A DNA stretch of 64,000 nucleotides from Zygaena filipendulae (lineage: Eukaryota; Arthropoda; Insecta; Lepidoptera; Zygaenidae): assembly GCA_907165275.2 (NCBI GenBank), contig OU015655.1, positions 880,501-944,500 on the forward strand. The letters are read 5' to 3'. Positions 21,250 to 33,200 of the stretch are shown piece by piece. The translations under genes were made by a program, and so were the position numbers. The notes under the pieces are model-generated. The model was not told where the DNA came from, did not search any database, and was given only the letters and a program-made list of their open reading frames with translations. The first letter of the stretch is position 1, and every line of letters begins with the position of its first letter.

Positions 21250-24200
21250 ATGACGAATAAAGGCAAAATTAACATCAGCCATAGTAACTGCAGCGCTGTT
21301 GCTGCCAAACAAGATGCGAGGTAAGCCCTTTGCCCTATAGAATGTACATCGGCTTTTCGACCGGCTGGCCTACATCATATCTATGTCATATCATTCAATA
21401 CCTACTTGAAATACAGTACAGGTTTATACCTAGTGCAGAGGACAGTGATCATGTATTCGAAATACCTACGCTGTAATGGACTTGGTTTTGGCTATACATA
21501 TTGTGAATAAAAATAGAAATTATTAGACAAATTATTAGACAATAATGATCAAAGTTTTTCATTAAATGTATAAAGTTTCAGCTAATTGATTCACAAATTA
21601 AAAAAAAAGAACATTAATGCAAAATGTATGTATCTAAATCCAGATTTGTTGATGCATTACTATATGTGGGTAATAGATAATAATTAAATATTATTATACA
21701 AGCTTTAGCCGGTAAGGGGATAACAAGCCGGATAAAAGTGTCCCTGAGTACCAAAATATATATATATTTTTTTTTATTTGTTTTCACGAATACAAACAAC
21801 ACATACAAAAGATTTCCAAAAATATGGTAAAGTGAGTTTTAAATATGTTATGTTGTGAGTTTTCATTACTCATACTCGGAAAGTAGGTCTGAAGTTGCCT
21901 GAGAAGCGGGTTGAAAGTAACACTTTTCAGCCCTAGGGAGAATCGCTTTCAACTGACAGCTGGATACTGCAGAAACTCAAGTTTTTTTTTTATGTCATAG
22001 GGGGCATACTTACTGGCCAGTAGCACACCTAATGGTTGATTTATGTAAAATAAAATTCACTCATTTTTTTCTTTAGCTAATTCCTATTTTTATTTTGACT
22101 TTCCTTGCATTCGTAATGAAAAGCACAGTGTTATCCTCGGGAGAAAGACTTATTTAGTCCCGAGACGGGGTTTTAGATCGAGGGTTACTTTCACCCCTGG
22201 GATAACAATGTACTATTACAAAAAAAAAGCGCGAGGGAAAAGCAATTTTCGTGGCGCGTTATCTAAATGCGGCGTGTTATGGTCATATGAGCAAGGGCCC
22301 TGTGGTCGTTGTGCGAGATCAGTGACTATAACGTCACTCAAAATATCTGACCTTAGTCATAAAAAAGATGAAATTGAGTTTCAACAACTTTTATATTATC
22401 ATATCGCCATGTAAATCTTCTAACATGTATACTTACTAAAACATAATAATAAAAATTATTGAAATAGAAAATTATTTTTATAATTTATTTATTTATTCTT
22501 TCTTCACTGTACAAAATGTCCGACGCCATTTGTAGGCCAAATGTACAACTTAATGCCTCGCGGAAAGTTTTTATACTTAGTTAATTAACAGATTAATAAA
22601 CTACGAGTAAGTAATTGGTAATTTTATTAAGTACCTAAGCAATTTTAGGTATCTCAAGTAGTTACTGTGAAAACTAAGTTCGAAAAAATAAGTGAGGTCT
22701 CACATAAAAAATTACAACAACTATAATATAGGTCATCGTGATCAAAATTCTTAAAAAGAAGAAAATAATGGAAGAGCAGAATCGAATCGAGCCTTAATTT
22801 TTATCTCGCCATATTCATGGGCCTGAAACTGTTTGGATTGGATCCTTGGATCTTGGCATACTATCATAAACGTATCGTGTCGTGTTGTATCACGACAGAA
22901 GCATATCTTATACATTTAGTATGGTTAGAGACGAACCACAACAGAACGCGCCACAACACGACACAACCTACAAATATGTAGGCACAGTATATAGGTCACT
23001 AACCATACAAAATGTATGAAACCAAGGTATGAAACCGATATGCTTCTGTTGCGAGTACGACACTTGTCTTACTTTGCTACACTAGTAAAATTATAAATTA
23101 AAATTAAAAATTATAAAATTAAATTAAATTGTAAAATTTATATTTTGCGTCGGATCTATTTTATACTTTGATGTAGGTACCTATTAGGTTGATCATTAAA
23201 TTAAAGAAACTAACGGCCGCACTGAGAGTCTACTTTAATCATTACTTAGTTAAGTATAGATTTTTAAAACAAAACTGCCGCAATCAGACAAGTTTATTAA
23301 ATTAATGTTAATTGGCATTTAATGAGATGTAACTTAATTAGTTAAATGCCAATTAACATTAACACTAAGTAATCATTAAAGTCGACTCTGAGTGCGGCCG
23401 TTAATGTGACTCTGTCAGTACCTATTTTAATTTCGTACCGAAAGTAGGTAATATACTTAATTATATTGCAGTGTTATTTTTCTTTAAGGATACCTGAACA
23501 ATCACAGTCATATTTGGTAGCAAGGTGGATACAAATTTATACGAATTACTTACGGTTTTATTTTTATTAAATCTATATAGAGCCTAGCTCTAGAGCCATA
23601 GATTCAAACAAATATCCTAAATATATTTCCTAATAATCATTAAGTCATTGTGATACAAGTTTAGCATAAAACAAAAATGGCAGAGACAACTCCTCAACAA
23701 CGCCTACTGGAGAAATACTCGTAACTTGTAATATTTATTACACAATGTCTATACTTGCAAGCGTATTATTGAGTAACACATTTTGGAATCCTAAAGACGC
23801 TAATAACAATATTATCGAATAAATGAAACCGTCATTTTGACCGACATAAAATTAAATTGGCCAATGGCGAAATTCCCATGCTCTAGTAGTCCCTATGAAT
23901 ACGTGTTTTGGGCACAATATGAACGTCATATTGCGTTATCATATTGCCAACTTGAGAGAATTGGTTACACACTTTCACTTTGTGGGTATCCTAATTCAGA
24001 AACATCGGAGCCAGTCGAGCTTAAACCACCAGCCTCATCAGCCGGCCGGTCACAAAAGAAACAAACCAAAATGGTAAGGAATTTTATTCATCACGATATT
24101 TGTTACGAGATCTCTCACAAAATATTCGGACTAAGTTATGACGTTATTCCAGAAAGCCGCATCGATCACGCTTTTGCTTTACTGCACAGCAACGATAGTC

Positions 24201-27200
24201 TCGACCGACGAAGATATATCGGGAGATTTAGACGGCAATGAAGATCTAGGAAAGAGATTACATAAGAAGCGTAGAAAACCTCAGAACCCGTGCTCGGGAT
24301 ACGGGAGGAAGGTGGAAGGCAAAACATTTGGATTCCACGATCAAAATTACGTATCTACACCGGTGATCAACTATTTCCTGGGCGGAGGCTGTGGAGGGTT
24401 CAACCCTGCACCGTCATACCCCATACAACCTATACCTTATCAGCCTATTCAGCCGATACCCTATCCCGTGCAGATCGGGGTCAGCCAGCTGCAGAACCAA
24501 GTCAGTCACGGAGGCTACGGGGGGCACGGAAGCCATGGAGGTCTTGGAGGTTTCGGGGGTTACGGAGGCTACGCAAATTCTCCCTACGCAGGAAATTACG
24601 GTGGATTTCCGGGTCAGAACACTTTTAACCAACCCTATCCGATGCCTTACGTTCAAAACAATCGACCGATACAAAGCTTGGTCTCTGCCGCCGCGTCCGG
24701 TCTTGGGACTGCCTTAGCCGATTACGTCAGCGGCTCCCGACCTAAAAAGGTATACAGACAGTTCAACAAGCAAGTGAATAGCATACTGCGACCATTATAC
24801 AATCTGTTTTGAAATTGTTCAGTGAAAGTGGAGTGGAGCGAGTGCAGTGTAGATAGGTTAATACCGTGGATTGACTTGGCATTTAATGTATTAGGTTCCT
24901 ACCCATACTTAAAATACTTAATCCATTCAACAAAATGATCTATCAATATTGATCACAAAAACCTAATTTGTAATTAATTTTGTGTACTATTTAATCCTTA
25001 CTATGTATTATAAATGCGAAAGTAAGTTTTTTGTTTATTTGTTTGTATGTTACGCTTTTACGCCTAAACGGCGTAACGGGACATCATGAAATTTTGCATA
25101 CATTTTGTCAAGGATAGAGAGAAGGACGTAGGGTACTTTTTACCCTGGACGAATGGCAATTTCGAAATTAACGCGAGTGAAACCGTGGGGATCAGCTAGT
25201 TATTAAATAAAAGTAGATCGAATATTCTTCAGCGTCTCGTCTATTACTATAATACGTATTGTATTTATTACTCTGAGCTATAATGAAAGAGTAGAATCCG
25301 CGATTCTGTACATTGAATATTTTTAACAAAAATTGACAGGGGGCGATAAAAGAAAAGTAACCAACCACAAAAAAATAGTTTTTAAAATTAGTAATAATAA
25401 TAATAATAATCCACTTCACAACACACAGATCTTGATCCCACACTAAGCTATAAGCTTGTGTCGTGGAAACCAAGCAAACGTGGTATATACTACACATATT
25501 ATTACATATATATTATACTATATATATATATATATATATACACACCCAGACTGGAAAATGGAACCCTGTGTTCATCACACAAAGTCCACCCCCACCGGGA
25601 ATCGAACCCGGAACCTCTTGATTAGCGGGCAGGCATGGTGACCATTGCGCCAATCGGGTCGTCAAAAAATTCTTTTCTCTCTGTCTGTCTGTCTGTCTGT
25701 TTGCGATAATCTCCGAACCTACTGAACGAATTGTCATGCGGTTTTCACAGGTAGATTAAGCTTAGCCTGGAGTTACATATGTATTATAGGCTTTGTTTCA
25801 TTCAAATCAGATGTCGGGAAAAAAAGTTGTTACATAAAAACCTTTCACGCGGGTGAAACCGCGGGGCACAGCTAGTATAAAATATTTAAATTCAGATATT
25901 TTTTAATTTAGGTTGTATGTAAAACAAAATGTAAATTTTGCTTAAGTATACCTACTAATCTGGTAATTTTTTTACACCTTTTTTAAAATAAAATATTCAA
26001 AATAAAACCATTAGGTAAATCTATAAAATAGATAATTCAAGAGTTTATTATTATTTGCAAATTTTACACGTCTACAGTGCTCTATTTTATCTTTCGTATT
26101 AGGTATATGTACTATTTATTTATTTAGTTATTATATCTAGCACAAAAAGGTACAAATAGCGAACTTAATGCCTATCTATTACTATTACAAATGCGTACTA
26201 TGTGAGTTTGTTTGTTACGCTTTCACCCCGCTTTCATCATGAAATTTTGCATAAACGTTGCCAGAGCTACAGTAAAGAGAATACGGTACTTTGTGTCCTA
26301 GAATTCCTGCGGGTTCTCCGAAAGTAACACGGTTGAAACCGCTGGGAACTGCTTGTAACAATATCATGATTCTAAAGCTAGTTGTTGGTTGCAGCCCTTA
26401 TGAAAGTGGACTGCGGTGATATTTTCGTGTCCATAAGTTGTAAAGTACGCTTAATTTTTAATTAGTGCGTAAAATCTTATAACATGAACCGTAAAAAACC
26501 CCTATATCATTTAGGTTGGGTTTGGTACGGATGCGAGTACAGACAAACTAATAACGCTGAAGAAAAGGCTGTGTGTCCTCCTGGCATTAGGTACTTTCCG
26601 GTTTCTTCTATTAACGCCAGCTTTTGAACCAAAATTTTAAATGGAATAAAACAATTTGCCCGCAGCATTTATACCACAAATAGCTGTACCCCGCGGTTTC
26701 ACCCACGTTAAGTTTGGAGATCCCGCGGGAATTCCACCCTATGTCGTTTTCTGTACCCCTGACAACATGTATGTAAAATTCCACGATCGTTCGGATGAGG
26801 CGTCAGGCGTGAACGCAATTGACTTTCTCACTTATAATTGGACATAGATAAGCAATAGTGTGTTAACCCACATTGGAGAAATTTTGAGTAAATTAAAGTT
26901 TTAAAATTATAGCGCCATTTTGTTTCAACATTTTTATGTTCAATATTTAGTTACATATTTAAACAATGTAATAAGGTAAACACATAATTAAAAAATGTTC
27001 TCTAACTCTCAATAAATCGTTCTGAATTAATAACTTCGTTTTGTGGGTTAACATGTTATTGCTTATCTGCGTCCAATTATAAGTTTGTATGTTTGTTACG
27101 CGTTCACGCGTTTACAGAAAAGGACATAGGGTAGAATTAATAGGAAGGATAAGGATGTCCAAACTTAGACATTCCGTGTTGGATTGGCAAAATTGCGTTA

Positions 27201-30200
27201 CCAAGTGGGAGTGGTTTTGTTACACAAAATATATCAAATCCCACGCAGGCTTAAGTCACTGCATTGTGATGCGGATTTCCTCACGGTTGTGGCACGATTA
27301 AGTCCAATTATTAAATACTAGGTGTGCCCTGCGGTTTCACCCCCGTTCATTTCAGAGTTCCGCGGGCAAGCTGGAATAAAAAGTACCCCATGTCCTTTTC
27401 TGTACTCCTGACAAGGTGTACGCAAAATTTCACGATGAACAGTTGAGCCGATAAGACGTCAAACCGTAACAAACAAACAAACAAATAAATGAACTCATAT
27501 AACTCACTCAGAAGACAAAAAAGAAAGAAAGAAAAGGAGTTTATTGTTCTCCATAAAAAAGCGCAAATGAAAATAGATATTAAAAAAAAAATGTAAGTAC
27601 TTACACATTTATTTTATTTTAGATTTCAACTTATTTTGAATATGTTACCCCAGGTAATCTACAATAGTCATACACTTGCTCAAATAGACCGTGGTGGTTC
27701 CCAGACAATAGCAATACATTTGTCACATAAAAAAAAAACAACTAACAAAATAATTTGCATATTTATTTTATTAATAATATGCATTTTTATCGTATACCTA
27801 TATGGATATATTTATATATATTTGTTATTAAACAAGAACTAACCGGAAATCTCATGATCCTTATCAATTGGCTTGCATATCGGTCAAGCACGTAGGGATA
27901 TTGAAAATGAATTGAAATAATGGACATGATTGAAATCCATTGTAAATACAAAAGTAACTCTATTTATCTGTCCGTCTGTTACCCTTTCATGCCATAACTA
28001 CCTACTCTATAGATCATCATGAAATTTTGCATTCACGTTGTCACAGAATACAAGAACAAAGTGTCTTCCCCTTAATAGAGACAATAAGAAAAGTGTTATT
28101 GGACACATTCTGAGTAGTCTTGTTTAGAAGTTTAGGTCAAATTTAAAATACTTATTAGTCATTACTAGATTGGCTAGATTGTATTACAATGATTTACCTC
28201 CTTGGGTATATCATTCAGAAAAAAAAAAGTTGTCAGAGATACAGAAAAGGACATAGAATACTTAATATCCCAGAAATCCTACGGGAAGTTCGAAATTAAA
28301 GCGAGCGAAACCACGGGTAACGGTTAAATCATAATGAAATCAGAAAAAAGCATAATTACCAATGTTTACATTTGACCATTTGATTTCGATTGTCGATGTC
28401 ATTTTTAACCGACTTCAAAAAGGAGGAGGTTATCAATCCGGATTTTATGTAGATACATACTAGCTGTGCCCCGCGGTTTCACCCGCGGTAATTTCAGAGT
28501 TCCCGCGGAAATTCCGGGATAAAAAGTACCCTATGTCCTTCTCTGTACCGCTGACAATGTGCATGCCAAATTTCATCCAAATCCGTTCAGCCGTTTTTGC
28601 GTGATTGAGTAAACGTATGCGAGGATAAGAGCTCGAAAGCGCATTCTCATCCGACTTGCTTCAAATTTATCGTCACTGCTCAGCTCCTATGTATCTCAGC
28701 GTTATGTTATATAACCTGCCCAGGAGTATGGACTACAATCGTACCAAGTTTGGTTAAATCCCTTTAGTAGTTTTTTTACCCATGCGTGCACATACAGACA
28801 GACAGACAAAAAATTTACTGATAGCATTTTTGTCATTAGTATCGATCACCATTCATCCTCCAATATTAATTTTGAATATATTATATTCAATGTACAGAAT
28901 TGACCTCTCTACTGCTTTATTATAAGTATATAGATATATAGATATAGATGTTCGGGCATAACTCTGTCATATACGGATATAGACGGATTTGCAAATTTTT
29001 TTTGTTCGAAAGGGGTTTATTCCGAAATGGTCCCATTTAAATTTCATAAAGATCTGACGATGAGTTTCGGTAGTAGACGGCGGAACTCTTGAAGTCGGTT
29101 TAATTTTTTTTGTTAAAATATTTGAAAATATTATGGAACTATGGATCCGGTTATTATCAAATCTATATGAATAGAAAAACTTCTGTGGCATGAAAAAGAA
29201 AATCGTCATATCCACCCTGTTTGTATTTTCTCGTTATAGATATAGCAGCTAAACACAATATTGTTTCAGTATCTACTTCATACTTATACAATGGGCATGT
29301 TGACTAATTTTTATTTTTTAGTCCGTTTTGTAGATTATTAAAAAATATTAAACACGTATTTTTCTTTTTTTACGTAATCAAAAAATAACGGCGATACATT
29401 GAGTTGAAATTTCACGTGACGTCACTATTCGGACAGTTTGTATGGCGGTTTTAGCGGTTAGTGACGTCACGACCCCCTCACCCTAGACTTTATGTGCTTT
29501 ATCTCTGTATGTTTTAATTTATTGGAAAAAGCAAAAAATACGTGTCTATTTTTTTTTTCTAACTGACGGACTAATTAGAATTTTTATTTTCAAAAGTAGT
29601 CCACATCCCCATTAAAGCGGTTGAGTGCAGTGCAAATGTCGCGTATGCGAGTGTTATTGTTAGCAATAGCAATACACTCCATACAAATGAACTGATTCAA
29701 GTGCTTTTCCCACAAGTAAAAACGGCCGTACACGTGTTGTGCGCGTGTGCGTATCGTAAGGTTGACAGCGAGCTGACAGTAACTGTCACCAACAGTGAAT
29801 AATTCTCACATGTGGATTCTACATGTGTCAAACTTTCCTTGGTCTTCACCATGTCTTCACCAAGTGATTATATTATTATGATCTTTGGTCTTCACCAAGG
29901 TCGTCGTATTATTATTATTATTTTTATTATTATTATATCTTGTATTCATGGTATGTGTGCGTAAATATTTGCTGTTTAACATTTGAGCAATCTATGTATT
30001 AGTGTTGTAATATAAGTATAAGTATATTACGTTGTGCACCCACCATCTATTTCTCGTTTCTATCCCCTATAGGTTGCTTTGAAAAGATTACCTCAGTAAG
30101 GCCGCCTTTTGCTCTTTCCTTTCTTCCTATTTTAATTGTTAATTTCTAATGTTTCTTTTGGGGTATTAAAGTATATTTTAATTTGAGTCGTTTTCGTGCG

Positions 30201-33200
30201 GGGTATGAGGAGGCATGAAATTGGTGAGAGACGGAGAGTGTCGCTTCTTTATCTATATTCTTTGGTAATATTAAGACTAACGGCGTACGATGTTAATGAC
30301 ATCCTGCCGTCAAGGTAGTTAAATCCATTTGCGTAAAACAAACTGAAGATCAAATCTCAAACAGGCACTGTCTATCGAAGGTGAAGATCTCACAATATTT
30401 TTTATCGCTATCAAGTTAACAGTCAACAACTACACAGTGTATTTTTAGCACAATTGAGTTTACTTTTAAAAATTTCAATCCACTTACAGAGGTCCATAAT
30501 TATAATACCCACAAATGATGATAAATCACGTATACACGTCACAATTTAACGGTTGTGTGGTAAATCTATACTATAATAAAAGAGTAGGTAGAATCAGCGA
30601 TTCTGTACATTGAATATTTTTAAGAAAAATTTACAGGGGGCGATAAAAGAAGAGTAACCTACCACAAAAAAAGAGTTTTTAAAATTATTTTCTGTCTGTT
30701 CGCGATAATCTCCGAATCTACTGAACGGAGTGTCATGCGGTTTTCACAGGTAGATTAAGCTTAGCCTGGAGCTACATATAGGCTTTGTTTCATTGAAATC
30801 GGATGTCGAGAAAAAGTTGTTGTATAAAAACCTTTCACGCGGGTGAAAACGCGGGGCACAGCTAGTTATTAATAAAAACAATATTTTGTACGTAACTTTG
30901 TTCCAGTTAGGTTAGTCGCAATGGGCATAAGTACCTATCACTAAATAATAAACATTGAAAATGTCTACAATTTTTTTTTTACTCATAATACCTAGCTGTC
31001 ACTTAGTTTTATAATGGACATAGATAAGCAATAGTGTGTTAACCCACATTGGAGGAATTTTGAGTAAATCGTGTTTTATAATTATAGCGCCATTTTGTGT
31101 CAAAATTTTTTTATGTCCTACATATTGTTACATATTTAAACAATGTAATAAGGTAAATACATAGTTAAAAAACGTTCTATAACTATCAATAAATCGTTCT
31201 GTAGCAATAACTTAATTTTGTGGGTTAACATGTTATTGCTTATCTGCGTCCTAATATGTGATGGTATATGAGATGGACCAACTTAGCGTGTCTATATTGT
31301 AGATGAGGCGAACCCGAATCTCAAATAAACCTCAAACATAAGACAAGGTGAGCTGTTAAAAATGCGTAGGTACCTATCAAGTATTTTAATTTCAAAAAGT
31401 ACTTTAGTAAAAAATTTATACGTTCTAAGCGATTTCGATTATTAGGAACTTTAGTTTTTTTGCACCTTCATTGGGTTATAAAAAATGTGTTTGTTCGGCT
31501 ATCAAGTCGCAACGGAGCAGCAGCTTTTTTGCGTCAGTGCGATGCACGGGTGCGAATAACCTTTAGATACAAACATTTTCATTTGCGTTTATGTTTTATT
31601 AAATATAATAAAAATTAATTGAAAATACAAGTGGTTACTTTGATTTAATACCTACCTAATACCTAATACCATTGATTTACCCCCTACAAAATGAAATTAC
31701 TATGTTGTCCTAAGCTCAAATTGAAAGTGTGATAGTTTCTCAGTAAAGTTCACCACAAAAATGCATACATTGTGGCCTTTATCACTTATTCACTATGACC
31801 ATAACACGTCCCGATAAGATAACCGCCACAAAAATTGTTTTATTCCTCCTACTAAAAGAAGCATTTACAATGCGTCTTACGGCATACACAATATTAATCC
31901 CTATGGCATACTAATATTATAAATATGAAAGTAATTCTGTCTGTCTGTCTGTCTGTTACGCTTTCACCCCTCAACCACTTAACCGATCGTCCTGAAATTT
32001 TGCATAAGTATATACATTGCCAGGGATACAGAGAAGGACATAGGGTACTTTTTGTCCCGGAATTCCTACGGGAACTCCGAAATTAACGCCGTTGAAATCT
32101 CACGAACTTTTGCATACATATTGTCAAGTTGTCAGAAAAGGACATAGGATACTTTGTGCGCGGGTGAAACCTCAGGAAGAGCTAGTTTATAATATTTTGG
32201 CTTCTGGAGCGTTTGGGATTGTGTTCTCGGGACCCGCGTTATGGACAAGGAATGTTGATCACTGTGAATAAGGCCCTGTTGGTTTCTTAAATAGAAATAT
32301 CAGGGTCACCGAGCTTCGTTCGTTGTGTATAGCGCCATCTGTTGTTAAATAAAAAAACAAACACTACTATTATTATTATTATATATATATACAAGAATTG
32401 CAATAAAATAAATGAATAAATATTTTTGTCACCTCAGTACAATCCCGGCGGAGTATGGCGTTTTTCGATCGAGAGACCTCATTATACCGCTGGAGACCAA
32501 ACCGCAAATGGAATTGGACAGCGCCAAGGAGCCAAACGTGCCGCTCCCGGACCACCAAGTGTCACATCCCACCACGTGAGTGACAATGGTGTAATCACTT
32601 CCTTTTTACGTCGACGACAGGAATTCGTGTGGCTCTTATCTAAACTATCACGTTATTCCTTACCTAAGTAATGCTTGGAGTCAATCATACAGTCAAGGTT
32701 TTGTATCCAGCGCTTTGTTGCAAAATTATTAACCCTTTGCTTAGTTTTTGTAGCTTTAATAACTTAAGTCTACAAAAACATGATAATTACTTGCCTAGTC
32801 GTTTTAGGCACGACTTCTCTTACCGCCGCACTCAGAGTCGACTTTAATGATTACTTAGTTAAGTATAGATTTTTAAAACAAAACTGCCGCTATCAGAGAC
32901 GTTCGGTAAATTAATGTTAGTTGGCATTTAATGAGATGTAACTTAAGTAGTTAAATGCCAATTAACATTAATTTATTAAACTTGTCTGATTGCGGCAGTA
33001 TTTGTTTTAAAAATCTATACTTAACTAACCGCCGCACTCAGAGTCGACTTTAATGATTACTTAGTTAAGTATAGATTTTTAAAACAAAACTGCCGCAATC
33101 AGACAAGTGTAATAAATTAATGTTAAATGGCATTTAACTAATTAAGTTACATCTCATCAAATGCCAATTAACATTAATTTATTAAACTTGTCTGATTGCG

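Noticed and set aside
22208..22414. 68-codon frame after repeat F
   Set aside because: Starts in a poly-A run, no homology, no splice context.
23837..24241. 134-codon open frame overlapping the start of the nested secreted-protein gene
   Set aside because: It runs straight through the ATG|GTAAGG donor and the 79-nt intron in another frame. Its peptide has no family features, while the spliced alternative gives a perfect signal peptide.
25560..25664. tRNA gene on the minus strand
   Set aside because: The tRNA-like part is followed by a repeat body shared with 18370-18620 and 38408-38460, so it is SINE-2.
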